DNA of 64,000 nt from Cellulomonas chengniuliangii (GTDB lineage: Bacteria; Actinomycetota; Actinomycetes; Actinomycetales; Cellulomonadaceae): assembly GCF_024508335.1 (NCBI RefSeq), contig NZ_CP101988.1, positions 62,001-126,000 of the forward strand. Direction: 5' to 3'. Positions within the stretch are counted from its first letter, which is position 1, and each line of letters starts with the position of its first letter. The position numbers and the translations under genes are program-made. Positions 1-12,187 of this stretch are shown here, one piece after another. The notes beneath the pieces were generated by a model. It saw nothing but the letters and a program-made list of their open reading frames with translations. It searched no databases and was not told the DNA's origin.

Positions 1-854
1 GCGCGGGCCAGAGGGTCCTCGATCCCGGCGGACAGCGCCTGGCCTGCGGGCAGCCCTGTCAGCACCCCGCTCGCCAGGACGCCGTCCAGGACCACGAGCA
101 GCACCCCCACCGCCGCCCAGCGGCGCAGCCGTGGCCCGGGCAGCGCGGCGGCGACCAGGGCGGTCGAGAGGATGACGATCGCCGTGCTCGTGTGCTGGGC
201 CAGCGACTCGCCCCAGGGCTGGGTGGTCGCCCCCACGGCCCATGACCAGGCCATCGAGCCGCCGAGGACGAGCACCGTCGCCAACCCGGCGCGGAGCAGC
301 ACTGCACGGGGACAGGCGCGGGCGGTGGCCGCGTCCGGGGTGTGGCCAGGGCCAGCAGCCGCAGCGGCGGCGGCGGGCGCCGACGTCGCGATCCCGATCA
401 GCAGCGGGGCCGCCCACCACGGCAGGGGGCCGCCCGACGGGTCGTCGGCGCCCGGGAGGACGACCGCGCCCAGGAGCGGCCAGCCGGCGACCAGCGGCAC
501 GATGTTGAGCAGCACGGGCGCCAGGAGCCCCCACAGCCGGTGCCCCGCGGCGACGAGCGCGACGCCCAGCAGGGCGACGGCGGCCACGGTCAGGCCGTCG
601 GACACGCCGATCACGGTCGAGGCCCAGACGCCGGGCGGCCGCGGGGCGAGCGACGCGTCGAGCAGCGGCAGGCCGAGCTCGGCGCCCCGCGCCCGCATCG
701 TGGAGAACACCTCGGCGTCCGCGTGGTGCTCCCGCCACAGGAAGGAGTGCCACCGGGTGGCCGACAGCACGGAGGTCCCCACGGCCAGCACGGCAGTCCA
801 GGCGAACGCCGCCACCAGGGACGCACTGCTCGTGCCTGGCGCTGGTGCGGACAT
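1..854 (-). CDS. Hypothetical multi-pass membrane protein (3' part missing, off the window)
   Basis: An open frame reads leftward from an ATG at 854 (MSAPAPGTSS...) and is still open at base 1, so the C-terminus lies outside the window. About 284 residues are visible. The sequence alternates hydrophobic stretches rich in Ala, Val and Leu (near residues 10-30, 85-105, 110-135, 140-160, 195-215 and 225-260) with short polar loops, so it is an integral membrane protein. A segment with the residues RWHSFLWREHHAD follows the first membrane helix. I do not recognise the family. It is divergent from the glycine cleavage operon, and the space between them holds the glycine riboswitch. The frame shows strong third-position GC bias, unlike the opposite-strand frames across the same bases, which supports it as the real gene. 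Confidence 0.6.
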   Translation of the reverse strand, partial: MSAPAPGTSSASLVAAFAWTAVLAVGTSVLSATRWHSFLWREHHADAEVFSTMRARGAELGLPLLDASLAPRPPGVWASTVIGVSDGLTVAAVALLGVALVAAGHRLWGLLAPVLLNIVPLVAGWPLLGAVVLPGADDPSGGPLPWWAAPLLIGIATSAPAAAAAAAGPGHTPDAATARACPRAVLLRAGLATVLVLGGSMAWSWAVGATTQPWGESLAQHTSTAIVILSTALVAAALPGPRLRRWAAVGVLLVVLDGVLASGVLTGLPAGQALSAGIEDPLAR

Positions 855-983
855 GCGGGGACATCGGCGGTTGGACAGCCCGACTTGAGAGGTATGGGCG
901 TCCTCTGCCGAGATGAGATGGGTGCGTGACCGGCGCCACATGCCCGTAGGCTGACGCCAGAGACACAACTGAACACGCTGCTC

Positions 984-1253
984 GAACCGTGGCGGGAGAG
1001 TCCTCCCGCGCCAGCGTCGAGGCGCCGAAGGAGCAAGCCCTCCCCGGGAAACTCTCAGGCCCCCGTACCGCCGCGGCGAGGCAACTCTGGAAAGCAGCCG
1101 CCCACGTGGGCGGCTCACCGACGGTGCAAGTCGGCGCGCCCCGGGGTCGGGCCACTGCGGTGGCGGCGACCCGCTGGCGGACCGGCAAAACTCTCAGGTC
1201 GGCGGCCCCACTCTCGGGTGGCGCCCGCCGGATGACAGAGCGGGGAGGCCAAC
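984..1253 (+). promoter_or_regulatory. Tandem glycine riboswitch (two aptamers) upstream of gcvP
   Basis: Two consecutive glycine-aptamer signatures are readable. The first (about 984-1100) has GGGAGAGTCC, then CGCCGAAGGAGCAA, then AACTCTCAGG, and closes with GGCAACTCTGGAAAG. After a short linker the second (about 1110-1253) has CACCGACGGTGCAAGTCGG, AAAACTCTCAGGT and GATGACAGAGCGGGGA. This order matches the known cooperative tandem glycine riboswitch (gcvT class), which in other bacteria turns on glycine cleavage genes when glycine is abundant. It ends about 40 bases before the gcvP start, leaving room for an expression platform that acts on transcription or on the ribosome site. The aptamer edges are approximate. 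Confidence 0.93.
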
Positions 1254-1294
1254 CGCCCGTCCCGGCGTCGCCGGGCGCCACCGGAGGAGCCACC

Positions 1295-4332
<3,038 letters not shown>

Positions 4333-4333
<1 letters not shown>

Positions 4334-5475
4334 TGGCCGACGACGTCCTGTCCCCCCTGCACGACGAGCACGTCGCCCTCGGCGCCGCCCTCACCTCGTT
4401 CGCGGGGTGGCAGATGCCCCTGCGCTACACCTCCGACCTGGCCGAGCACCAGGCGGTTCGCGCCGCCGCCGGGCTGTTCGACCTGTCCCACATGGGCGAG
4501 CTCGCGGTGACCGGGTCACAGGCCGCGGCCGCGCTCGACTACGCGCTGGTGGGCGACCTGACGGCGCTCGCGGTGGGCCGCGCCAGGTACACGATGCTCA
4601 CGGCCGACGACGGCAGCGTGCTCGACGACCTGGTCGTGTACCGGCTGGCGCCGGAGGAGTTCCTGGTGGTCGCGAACGCCTCGAACGTCGCCGTGGTGCG
4701 CGACGCCCTGGTCGAGCGGTTCGGCGGGTTCGAGGCTCGGCTCGAGGACCGCTCGCTCGCGACGGCGCTCGTGGCGGTGCAAGGGCCGGTGGCGGAGAAG
4801 ATCGTCAGCGGGCTCACCGCGCCGCAGGACGCGGACGCGGTGACCGGCCTCAAGTACTACGCCTCGGTCGAGGCCACCGTGGCCGGCCTGCCCGCGCTCG
4901 TGGCGCGCACCGGGTACACCGGGGAGGACGGCTTCGAGCTGTTCGTGCCGGCGGCTGACGCGCCGACGCTGTGGCGCGCGCTGCTCGACGCGGGCGCCCC
5001 GCACGGGCTCGTCCCCGCGGGCCTCTCAGCGCGTGACAGCCTCCGCCTCGAGGCGGGGATGCCGCTGTACGGCAACGAGCTGGACCGGACCACCACCCCG
5101 TACGAGGCCGGGCTCGGCCGCGTGGTGCGGCTCGACAAGGCCTCGCCCGACGGGACGCCGCTGCCGTTCGTCGGCCGTGCGGCGCTGGCCGCCCGCAAGG
5201 CATCCCCGCCCGCGCGCGTCTTGGTGGGGCTCGTGTCCGAAGGGCGCCGTGCCGCGCGTCACGGCTACGACGTGCTCGCGGGTCCCGATCCGGACAGCCC
5301 GGTGGTGGGAACGGTGACCTCCGGCGCCCCCTCGCCGACGCTGGGCCACGCCATCGCGATGGCCTACGTGACACCTGAGCTCAGCGCCGAGGGCACGGCG
5401 CTGGCCGTCGACGTGCGCGGCCGCCGCGAGCCGGTGCGCGTGGTCGCCCTTCCCTTCTACCGGCGCGCACGGTAG
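4333..5475 (+). CDS. gcvT: Aminomethyltransferase, glycine cleavage T-protein
   Basis: The T-protein moves the aminomethyl carbon from GcvH to tetrahydrofolate and releases ammonia. The 380-residue product starts MADDVLSPLHDEHVALGAALTSF and contains family blocks such as FAGWQMPLRYTS, LFDLSHMGEL, ARYTMLTADDGSVLDDLVVYR, ARTGYTGEDGFELFVP and the basic C-terminal domain that ends VVALPFYRR. The start at 4333 overlaps the gcvP stop (TGATG), and the length fits the family. The frame remains open far upstream inside gcvP, but that part reads as an Arg-rich shadow frame. The gene lies in the gcvPTH operon controlled by the upstream glycine riboswitch. The downstream gap of 99 bases to gcvH holds a short direct repeat. 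Confidence 0.95.
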
Positions 5476-5487
5476 ACCGAGCCTGAC

Positions 5488-5515
5488 CGACACCCCGCAT
5501 CCGACACCCCGCATC
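5488..5515. repeat. Two tandem copies of a 14-bp unit between gcvT and gcvH
   Basis: The unit CGACACCCCGCATC occurs twice back to back (5488-5501 and 5502-5515) in the untranslated gap between gcvT and gcvH. I assign no function. It may be a slippage product. Confidence 0.8.
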
Positions 5516-5574
5516 CGGCCCCACCGCACCGCCCGCCCGGGCGTCGTGCGATCCGAACGACCCAGGAGAGACCC

Positions 5575-5946
5575 ATGTCGAGCATCCCCGAGAACCTCAT
5601 GTACACCGCCGAGCACGAGTGGGTGCTGCAGGGCGAGCCCTCCACGGTCGGTGTCACCGCCACGGCGGCGGACGCGCTGGGCGACGTGGTGTACCTGGAG
5701 CTGCCCGCCGTGGGCGACGTGCTCACCGCCGGCAGCGTCGTCGGGGAGATCGAGTCGACGAAGTCCGTGTCCGAGCTGTACTCGCCGGTGTCGGGAACGG
5801 TCGTCGCGGTCAACGACGGCGCCGTCGCCGACCCGTCGGTGGTGAACTCCGACCCCTACGGCGAGGGCTGGCTGCTCAAGGTCGAGGTCACCGGTTCTGG
5901 GCCGCTGCTGACCGCGGCCGAGTACCAGGCGTTCACCCAGGCCTGA
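5575..5946 (+). CDS. gcvH: Glycine cleavage system H protein
   Basis: GcvH is the lipoyl carrier that shuttles the aminomethyl group between the P-, T- and L-proteins. The product has 123 residues, as usual for the family. The lipoylation motif [17 protein letters not shown] is present with the acceptor lysine at residue 63. Other family blocks are EHEWV near the N-terminus, [14 protein letters not shown], and [13 protein letters not shown] near the C-terminus. The ATG at 5575 follows the purine-rich ribosome site CAGGAGAGACCC. No lipoate ligase or L-protein gene is in the window, so those functions must be encoded elsewhere. Confidence 0.96.
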   Translation: MSSIPENLMYTAEHEWVLQGEPSTVGVTATAADALGDVVYLELPAVGDVLTAGSVVGEIESTKSVSELYSPVSGTVVAVNDGAVADPSVVNSDPYGEGWLLKVEVTGSGPLLTAAEYQAFTQA

Positions 5947-6193
5947 CGGGCTCTGGCCGTTAGGCCGTAAGGGTGACCACGTTCGGATGAAAAGGACTGG
6001 CCGCGCGTTCCTGTGATAAGCGCCTGACCTGCGCTTTTGCTCGGATTGGAGGAAATCGGCGCACCGCTCGCGGCGGCGCGGGTGATTGATGGGTGATTTC
6101 TGCGTCATATCGGCGCCGGCTGCCGATCTCATCAGTGACAGCCGCACCACCCCATCCGCGGGGCCGGGCGTCGCAGTACACCAGGAGGACACC

Positions 6194-6427
6194 ATGAGCA
6201 CGATCGAGATCTCCCGTCCCGGAGCGCAGCTCGCGGAGCCGCTGACTCGCCGTGAGCGGGTCGTGCTGGGCGAGCTGGCGGAGGACGTCACGCTCGAGGA
6301 GATCGCGACGCGCCTCTTCGTGACCCGCAACACCGTGAAGTCTCAGGTGCGCTCGGTGTACCGCAAGATCGGCGTCTCGACACGTGCCGAGGCGGTCGCC
6401 TGGGCTGAGGCCGCGGGCCTGCGCTGA
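6194..6427 (+). CDS. Small stand-alone LuxR-type HTH protein
   Basis: The product has 77 residues and consists almost entirely of a LuxR/GerE-type DNA-binding domain: LTRRERVVLGELAEDVTLEEIATRLFVTRNTVKSQVRSVYRKIGV. The recognition helix (TRNTVKSQVRSVYRKI) is intact. There is no receiver or ligand domain, so any signal must act on expression or through a partner. The start at 6194 is preceded by CAGGAGGACACC, a strong ribosome site; the frame is open to 6086 without a comparable site. Its 3' end overlaps the convergent LysR gene by 85 bases. The 247-base gap before it shows no gene that I can support. Confidence 0.85.
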   Translation: MSTIEISRPGAQLAEPLTRRERVVLGELAEDVTLEEIATRLFVTRNTVKSQVRSVYRKIGVSTRAEAVAWAEAAGLR

Positions 6428-7347
6428 CGCTGCTCCCTGGTCGCCGCGACGACCGTGGCGGCGAACTCGCGAGCCACGGCGGCGGGCTCCCGTCCTCGCG
6501 ACCAGACCATGCGCAGCTCGCGGTGCAGGTCGACGCCCGCGACTCGCACCGTGCGGAGCGTGCCGCGCGTGAGCTCGTCCTGCACGGTCAGCGCCGACAG
6601 CACCGCAGCGGTCTGCCCGCCGTGCACCACGTTCTTCACCGCTGCCGTCGAGCCGAGCTGCGCGGGCGCGCTCGCGAGCGGCGCCCCGGCGGCCCGCAAG
6701 GCGAGTTCGAGCGTCGCCCGCGTCCCTGAGCCCTCCTCCCGCAGCGCGAGCGGCCCGGCGGCGAGCTCGGCCGCGGTGACGGGCCGCCGTGACTTCGCCC
6801 ACGGGTGGCCGGGCGCCACGACCGTGAGCAGCTCGTCATGGCCGATGGTGCGCGCATGCAGGCCCGGGTCGACGTCGGGGCCCTCGATGAACCCCAGGTC
6901 GGCCCGCCCGTGGAGCACCGCCTGCATGACGTCGCGCGAGTTCGCCACCTGGAGGTCCACCACGGCGGCCCCCGCGGGCCGGGCGGAAAGCCAGCCGGGC
7001 ACCAGGTACTCCGCGATGGTGAGGCTGGCGGCGACCGACAGCCTGCCTCCGCGCTCGGCGCGCATCGCGGCGACCTCGTGCTCGAAGGCGTCCGAGGCGG
7101 CGAGCACGTCGCGGGCGCGTCCGACCAGGGCGCGGCCCGCCTCGGTGAGCACGGTGCCGCCGTGCGAGCGCACCACCAGGCCGAGCCCGGTCTGCCGCTC
7201 GAGGCGGCGCAGGCCGGCGCTCACCGACGGCTGGGCCAGGGCGAGCGCGCGCGCCGCAGCGGAGATGGACCCCTGCTCGTCCACCGCCACGAGCAGCTCG
7301 AGCGGGCCGAGGGGGGTCCGTGGGCTGCCGATCAGGTCCGGGGCCAT
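6343..7347 (-). CDS. LysR-family transcriptional regulator, divergent from a YeiH-type exporter
   Basis: The protein has 334 residues. The N-terminal winged HTH is seen in LGPLELLVAVDEQGSISAAA and LAQPSVSAGLRRLERQTGL (about residues 12-57), followed by the LysR linker and a substrate-binding domain (VANSRDVMQAVLHGRADLGF, VVAPGHPWAK, REEGSGTRATLE). The last block resembles CysB/CbbR-type regulators. The gene starts at 7347, only tens of bases from the divergent yeiH-like gene, the classic arrangement of a LysR regulator and its target. The C-terminal 25-30 residues (QRQRRPAASAQ...) are low-complexity and are encoded antisense to the end of the small LuxR-type gene. They may be a read-through tail without domain function. 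Confidence 0.88.
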   Translation of the reverse strand: MAPDLIGSPRTPLGPLELLVAVDEQGSISAAARALALAQPSVSAGLRRLERQTGLGLVVRSHGGTVLTEAGRALVGRARDVLAASDAFEHEVAAMRAERGGRLSVAASLTIAEYLVPGWLSARPAGAAVVDLQVANSRDVMQAVLHGRADLGFIEGPDVDPGLHARTIGHDELLTVVAPGHPWAKSRRPVTAAELAAGPLALREEGSGTRATLELALRAAGAPLASAPAQLGSTAAVKNVVHGGQTAAVLSALTVQDELTRGTLRTVRVAGVDLHRELRMVWSRGREPAAVAREFAATVVAATREQRQRRPAASAQATASARVETPILRYTERT

Positions 7348-7405
7348 AGCCTCAGGCTAGATCGTGCGAGGCAAGGCAGCCTTCTGGGACACGCGCCGGC
7401 ACGGC

Positions 7406-8467
7406 ATGGTGGGGGCCGTGATCCACGAGAGCGTCCGCCCAGACAGGACGCCCCCCGCGCCCTTGATCCCTGCCGCTCCGCCGACGGGGGCCGGGCGCGC
7501 GGCCGTGCTGCCCGGAGTCTTGGCCGCAGGAGGTGTGGCTGCCGTCTGCGTGGCCGTCAGCGCCGCCCTGCCGACCTTCCCGGTGCTGCTCGCGGCCATC
7601 GGCGCCGGCCTCGCCGCACGGGTGCTCCGCCTGGTGCGGCCCGCGCTGGAGCCTGGCCTGGCCTGGACCTCTCGGCATGTGCTGCGCGCGGGCGTCGTCC
7701 TGCTGGGGCTGCAGGTCTCCGCGGCCGAGGTGCTGTCGCTCGGTGCGGCCGAGCTCGCGGTGCTGGGCGTGACCGTGGCCGTCACGTTCTGCGCGACCCG
7801 GTGGCTGGGTCCGCGCCTGGGGGTGGGCCGAGGGCTCAGCCTGCTTGTCGCCACCGGGTCCTCCATCTGCGGCGCTGCTGCGGTGGCCGCGATGAGCCCG
7901 GTGGCCGACGCGGACGAGGACGACGTCGCGACCGCGGTGGCCACCGTGACCCTCTACGGCAGTATCGCGATCCTCGTCGTGCCCCTGCTCGCCTCGGCCG
8001 CCGGCCTGGACGACCGCACGGCCGGCTTGTGGGCGGGCATGTCCGTGCACGAGGTCGCCCAGGTCGTCGCGGCCGCCGGCGCCGTCTCCGCAACGGCCCT
8101 CGCCGTGTCGGTCGTCGCCAAGCTGGCCCGGGTGGTGCTGCTGGCGCCCCTCGTCGCCGTGGTGGGCCTGCGGCGGCGACGCAGCCGCGGAGCCCAGCCG
8201 GGGGCGCGGCCGCCGATGGTCCCCCTGTTCGTGGTCGGTTTCCTGGTGGCGGTCGCCGTGCGATCCAGCGGCCTGGCGCCTGGCGCGGTGACCTCGACGG
8301 CTCGCGTCGCCACCACCCTCGCGCTGGGCGCCGCGATGGTGGCGCTCGGCAGCCAGGTCCACGTCGGACGGCTGGTGCGCAGCGGCGGGCGGGCGTTGCG
8401 CCTCGGCGCCGCGGCCACGGCAATCGCCATGTCCGTGAGCCTGGGTGGGCTGCTGCTCACCGCCTGA
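7406..8467 (+). CDS. YeiH/UPF0324-family membrane protein (putative sulfate-type exporter)
   Basis: This integral membrane protein has about ten hydrophobic helices and matches the YeiH (UPF0324) family. Family blocks are LRAGVVLLGLQVSAAEV, the motif ATGSSICGAAAVAAMSPV and GMSVHEVAQVVAAAG. Members are described as putative sulfate or oxyanion exporters; the substrate here is not proven. I chose the ATG at 7406 (353 residues), which leaves a 58-base promoter space to the divergent LysR gene. A GTG at 7364 in the same frame would add 14 residues but leave only 16 bases, and a GTG at 7418 is also possible. Regulation by the adjacent LysR protein is likely. Confidence 0.8.
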   Translation: MVGAVIHESVRPDRTPPAPLIPAAPPTGAGRAAVLPGVLAAGGVAAVCVAVSAALPTFPVLLAAIGAGLAARVLRLVRPALEPGLAWTSRHVLRAGVVLLGLQVSAAEVLSLGAAELAVLGVTVAVTFCATRWLGPRLGVGRGLSLLVATGSSICGAAAVAAMSPVADADEDDVATAVATVTLYGSIAILVVPLLASAAGLDDRTAGLWAGMSVHEVAQVVAAAGAVSATALAVSVVAKLARVVLLAPLVAVVGLRRRRSRGAQPGARPPMVPLFVVGFLVAVAVRSSGLAPGAVTSTARVATTLALGAAMVALGSQVHVGRLVRSGGRALRLGAAATAIAMSVSLGGLLLTA

Positions 8468-8539
8468 GGCCCCGAGGAGCACAGTCCCGACGAGGTTCTC
8501 AGTGCGCGGACACGCAGGAGCGGCTGGCAGAATTCCCGC

Positions 8540-8962
8540 ATGCAGCCACCCGTGCTCGTCGTCGCCGCCGCCATTGTGGACGACCTCGCCTCGCCGCGCA
8601 GCCTCCTCGCCGCGCGTCGCTCGGCGCCGACGAGCCTCGCTGGCCGCTGGGAGTTCCCCGGCGGCAAGGTGGAGCCCGGGGAGGCGCCCGAGGACGGCCT
8701 GCACCGCGAGCTGCGCGAGGAGCTCGGGATCCGCGTGACGCTCGGGTCCGAGGTGCCAGGGCCGGACGACGGGCTGTGGACCCTGTCGCCCACCTATGTG
8801 ATGCGGCTGTGGCTGGCCGAGGTGGCGCACGGCGCCCCCGAGCCGTTGGTCGAGCACGACGAGCTGCGATGGCTGGCCACGGGCCAGTGGCTCTCCGTCC
8901 CGTGGCTGGACGCCGACGTCCACATCGTGCGGTCCCTGATGTCCGTGGTCAGCAGCGTCTGA
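8540..8962 (+). CDS. Nudix hydrolase, MutT-like (probable 8-oxo-dGTP/CTP diphosphatase)
   Basis: The product is a 140-residue single-domain Nudix protein. The Nudix box is complete: GGKVEPGEAPEDGLHRELRE followed directly by ELGI, which fits GX5EX7REUXEEXGU. The N-terminal strand VLVVAAAIVDD and LAARRSAPTSLAGRWEFPGG are typical of the MutT branch that cleans oxidised nucleotides. Substrate assignment is inference from this similarity. The gene stands alone, between the YeiH-type exporter and hsp20, with 72 bases upstream and about 190 bases downstream. Confidence 0.87.
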   Translation: MQPPVLVVAAAIVDDLASPRSLLAARRSAPTSLAGRWEFPGGKVEPGEAPEDGLHRELREELGIRVTLGSEVPGPDDGLWTLSPTYVMRLWLAEVAHGAPEPLVEHDELRWLATGQWLSVPWLDADVHIVRSLMSVVSSV

Positions 8963-9128
8963 GCCCTCGCCGCCCTCGCGCGGCGGCCCTCACGGCGCGT
9001 TACTCCCTGCGCGAACCCCGCCCTCTCCCGTGGCGCGCCGCGGCGGTCGGGGTCACTGTCGAAGTGTGCCTCCGCCGCTCCACCCCGGTGGGCGCGGCGG
9101 CGGGCGCCAGGCTCCGGGGGGTCCAGAG

Positions 9129-9141
9129 CCTTGTGACAAGG
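9129..9141. promoter_or_regulatory. Inverted repeat overlapping the hsp20 leader
   Basis: CCTTGT (9129-9134) and ACAAGG (9136-9141) form a perfect 6-bp inverted repeat around one central base. It lies just before and partly over the AAGGGGG ribosome site of hsp20. It could be a repressor operator or a small RNA hairpin that masks the ribosome site. It matches neither CIRCE nor the HspR (HAIR) consensus. Confidence 0.35.
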
Positions 9142-9153
9142 GGGTGTTCGGCT

Positions 9154-9756
9154 GTGGTGACTGCATACGACCCGTTCCAGGAAATGGACAGGCTCGTCGG
9201 CCAGATGTTCGGCAGCGCCCGGGCAGCGGCGACGATGCCGATGGATCTCTACCGATCCGGCGACCACTACGTGCTGCTCGTCGACCTGCCGGGCGCCGAC
9301 CCGGGCACCATCGACGTCAGCGTGGAGGACCGGACCCTGACCATCCACGCGCAGCGGACGCCTCGCACGGAGACGGACGTGCAGTGGCTCGCTCGTGAGC
9401 GTCCGAGTGGCACCTATGCGCGGCAGCTGACGGTCAGCCGAGGCCTGGACCTGCAGGACATCACCGCGACGTACGCCGATGGCGTGCTCGCCCTCACCAT
9501 CCCGGTCGCGGAGTCGTCCAAGCCGCGGCGGGTCGAGGTGCAGCGTGGTGTCCGGGAGGCCCACCCGACGATCGAGACGTCGAGCAGCGGAAGCAGCAGC
9601 GGCGGCAGCTCGCTCGGCTCTGACGAGCCGGAGCCCGTCGCGGGCGTGTCGACCTCGACGGGGAGCCACTACCCCTCGTCCACCGAGTCGTACCCGTCCA
9701 GCAGTGAGGCGCCCGGCTCCGGCGGTGTGCAGGGATCGGGCCCGTCCACCGAGTGA
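9154..9756 (+). CDS. Hsp20/alpha-crystallin family small heat-shock protein
   Basis: This is a small ATP-independent chaperone of 200 residues. The N-terminal arm (AYDPFQEMDRLVGQMF) leads into an alpha-crystallin domain with MPMDLYRSGDHYVLLVDLPG, DVSVEDRTLTIHAQR, ERPSGTYARQLTVSRGLD and the end motif ATYADGVLALTIPV. The final 50 residues or so are a Ser/Gly-rich tail (SSSGSSSGGSSLGS...), longer and more polar than usual. I chose GTG at 9154 because AAGGGGG lies about ten bases upstream; the next codon is also GTG. The frame stays open far upstream, but that part is a shadow of other genes. A strong hairpin follows the stop. Confidence 0.9.
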   Translation: MVTAYDPFQEMDRLVGQMFGSARAAATMPMDLYRSGDHYVLLVDLPGADPGTIDVSVEDRTLTIHAQRTPRTETDVQWLARERPSGTYARQLTVSRGLDLQDITATYADGVLALTIPVAESSKPRRVEVQRGVREAHPTIETSSSGSSSGGSSLGSDEPEPVAGVSTSTGSHYPSSTESYPSSSEAPGSGGVQGSGPSTE

Positions 9757-9762
9757 CCGATC

Positions 9763-9801
9763 GACGTGTGGGCCCTGGCCGTCGGCCAGGGCCCACACGT
9801 C
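9763..9801. terminator. Bidirectional terminator hairpin between hsp20 and metE
   Basis: A perfect 18-bp inverted repeat (9763-9780 and 9784-9801) has a three-base loop. It sits between the convergent ends of hsp20 (stop at 9756) and metE (stop at 9836). There is no long T-run, as is common for terminators in high-GC actinobacteria. Confidence 0.85.
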
Positions 9802-9835
9802 TGCCACCACTCAGCGGCGGCTGCGGTCCTCCGTG

Positions 9836-12187
9836 TCAGAGCGTCGCGCGCACCGCACGGGTCGCGGCGAGGATGCTCTCGAGCGAGGGCGTGACCTCCT
9901 CGTACCGGCGGGTCTTGAGTCCGCAGTCCGGGTTGACCCAGAGCTGGTCGACGGCGATCGACTTCACCGCGGACTCGAGCAGCTCGGTGACCTCGGCCTC
10001 GCTGGGCACCCGCGGGGAGTGGATGTCGTAGACGCCGGGGCCCACCGCGCGGGGGTAGCCGGCATCGGCGATGTCGCCCAGGATCTCCATCTTGGAGCGC
10101 GCGGCCTCGATGGACGTCACATCGGCGTCCAGGCCGTCGATCGCGCCGATGACCTCGCCGAACTCGGAGTAGCACAGGTGGGTGTGGATCTGCGTGTCCG
10201 CCCGCACCCCGGAGGTCGCCAGCCGGAACGAGCGCACCGACCAGTCGAGGTACGCCGCGTGGTCGGCCGCGCGCAACGGCAGCAGCTCGCGCAGCGCCGG
10301 CTCGTCGACCTGCACGATGGCGATGCCCGCCGCCTCCAGGTCCGTGATCTCGTCCCGGAGCGCGAGCGCGACCTGGTTGGCCGTGTCGCCCAGCGGCTGG
10401 TCGTCGCGCACGAACGACCACGCCAGGATCGTCACCGGTCCGGTCAGCATGCCCTTGACGGGCTTGGAGGTCAGCGACTGCGTGTACTGCGTCCAGCCCA
10501 CCGTGATGGGCGCCGGGCGCGACACGTCGCCCCACAGGATCGACGGGCGCGTGCAGCGCGAGCCGTAGGACTGCACCCACCCGTTCTGCGTCACGGCGAA
10601 CCCGTCGAGGTTCTCCGCGAAGTACTGCACCATGTCGTTGCGCTCCGGCTCGCCGTGCACCAGCACGTCCAGCCCGATCGACTCCTGCAGCTCGACGACG
10701 CGGCGGATCTCCGCGCGCATCTCGTCCTCGTACTGCGCGGTGCTGAGGTCCCCGCGGTCGTGGGCGGCGCGGGCCTTGCGGATGTCGGGGGTCTGCGGGA
10801 ACGAGCCGATGGTCGTGGTCGGCAGCGGCGGCAGCTGCAGGCGCTGCGCCTGGGCGGCCTTGCGGTCGGCGAAGTCGCCGCGCTGGAACGCGTCCTCGCC
10901 CAGGGCCGCCAGCCGCTCGCGGACCTCGGGCCGGACGACGCCGGGGGCGTTGCGCCGGGTGGCGAGCGCGGCGTCGGCGGCCAGGATCTGCTCCTTGACG
11001 GCGAGCCCGCCCTCGGCCAGCCCGGTGGCGAGCGCGGCGACCTCGGCGACCTTCTGGTCGGCGAAAGCCAGCCACGAGCGCAGCGTGGGGTCGAGCGCAG
11101 GCTCGTCCTCGACGTCGTGCGGCACGTGGAACAGCGACGTGGACGTGCCGGCGGCGACGGTCGCCTCGGCGCCCGCGATACCGCGCAGGGACTCGAGGCG
11201 GTCGAGGGCGCGGCCCAGGTCGGCCCGCCAGACGTTGTGGCCGTCGATCACGCCGCCGACCACGACCTTGCCGGCCAGGCCGGGCACGGGCTCAGCGGGC
11301 AGGGCGCCCCGCACCAGGTCGAGCGCGATGCCCTCGATGTCCGTGGCGGCCAGCAGTGGCAGGGCCTCCCCGAGGTCACCGTAGGGCGCGGCGACGAGGA
11401 TCGCGGGGCGCTCGTCGGCCGGGATCTGGGTGGCGAGCGCGCGGTAGGCCTCCGCGACGGCGGCGTGCAGTTGCTCGGGAGTGGCGTCGACGGAGTCGGA
11501 GACCAGGGCGGGCTCGTCGAGCTGCACCCAGGTGGCTCCCGCGGCGCGCAGGTCGCGCAGCAGCTCCGCGTACACGGGCAGCACGTCCGCGAGCCGGTCG
11601 ATCGGGGAGAAGCCCTCCGGAGCGCCCTCGGTCGGCTTGGCCAGGGCCAGGTACGTCACCGGGCCGACGATCACGGGCCGGGTCAGCACGCCGTCGGCCA
11701 GGCCCTCGGCGAACTCGCGCACCGGGCGGTCGCTCGCGTAGCGGAACTCGGTCTCGGGGCCGATCTCCGGCACCAGGTAGTGGTAGTTCGTGTCGAACCA
11801 CTTGGTCATCTCGAGCGGCAGGTCCTCGCCGCGGCCGCGGGCGACCGTGGAGTACCCGGCCAGGTCCAGGCGTCCGTCGTCGCCCACCAGGTCGGCGAAC
11901 CGCGCGGGCACGGCGCCCAGCAGCGCCGTCGCGTCGAGCACCTGGTCGTAGAACGAGAAGGCGGACGGGATGGCGGGCAGGTCGGTGCGCAGCCCCAGCT
12001 CGGCGAGGCGGGTGCGGGTGCGACGGCGCAGGTCGGCCGCGACGGCCTCGACCTCGGCGGCGTCGGTGCGCCCGGCCCAGAAGGCCTCGATGGCCTTCTT
12101 GAGCTCGCGGCGCGGCCCGATGCGGGGGTAGCCGAGGACGGTGCCGGCCGGGAACTCCGGCGTGGCGGTCGTGTCGTTCGTGGTCAT
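9836..12187 (-). CDS. metE: Cobalamin-independent methionine synthase
   Basis: MetE transfers a methyl group from 5-methyltetrahydropteroyl-triglutamate to homocysteine. The protein has 783 residues. The N-terminal half holds [16 protein letters not shown] and [20 protein letters not shown]; the catalytic C-terminal half holds [45 protein letters not shown] and the zinc ligands His670 and Cys672 in HTHLCYSEF plus Cys755 in [10 protein letters not shown] chose the ATG at 12187, whose ATGA overlaps the metF stop. The frame remains open to 13105, but that is a shadow of metF. It is co-transcribed with metF behind the SAM riboswitch, so both genes should fall when S-adenosylmethionine is plentiful. 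Confidence 0.96.
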   Translation of the reverse strand: MTTNDTTATPEFPAGTVLGYPRIGPRRELKKAIEAFWAGRTDAAEVEAVAADLRRRTRTRLAELGLRTDLPAIPSAFSFYDQVLDATALLGAVPARFADLVGDDGRLDLAGYSTVARGRGEDLPLEMTKWFDTNYHYLVPEIGPETEFRYASDRPVREFAEGLADGVLTRPVIVGPVTYLALAKPTEGAPEGFSPIDRLADVLPVYAELLRDLRAAGATWVQLDEPALVSDSVDATPEQLHAAVAEAYRALATQIPADERPAILVAAPYGDLGEALPLLAATDIEGIALDLVRGALPAEPVPGLAGKVVVGGVIDGHNVWRADLGRALDRLESLRGIAGAEATVAAGTSTSLFHVPHDVEDEPALDPTLRSWLAFADQKVAEVAALATGLAEGGLAVKEQILAADAALATRRNAPGVVRPEVRERLAALGEDAFQRGDFADRKAAQAQRLQLPPLPTTTIGSFPQTPDIRKARAAHDRGDLSTAQYEDEMRAEIRRVVELQESIGLDVLVHGEPERNDMVQYFAENLDGFAVTQNGWVQSYGSRCTRPSILWGDVSRPAPITVGWTQYTQSLTSKPVKGMLTGPVTILAWSFVRDDQPLGDTANQVALALRDEITDLEAAGIAIVQVDEPALRELLPLRAADHAAYLDWSVRSFRLATSGVRADTQIHTHLCYSEFGEVIGAIDGLDADVTSIEAARSKMEILGDIADAGYPRAVGPGVYDIHSPRVPSEAEVTELLESAVKSIAVDQLWVNPDCGLKTRRYEEVTPSLESILAATRAVRATL

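Noticed and set aside
989-1294. Upstream extension of the gcvP reading frame
   Set aside because: The stretch is the glycine riboswitch, and a strong ribosome site marks the GTG at 1295.
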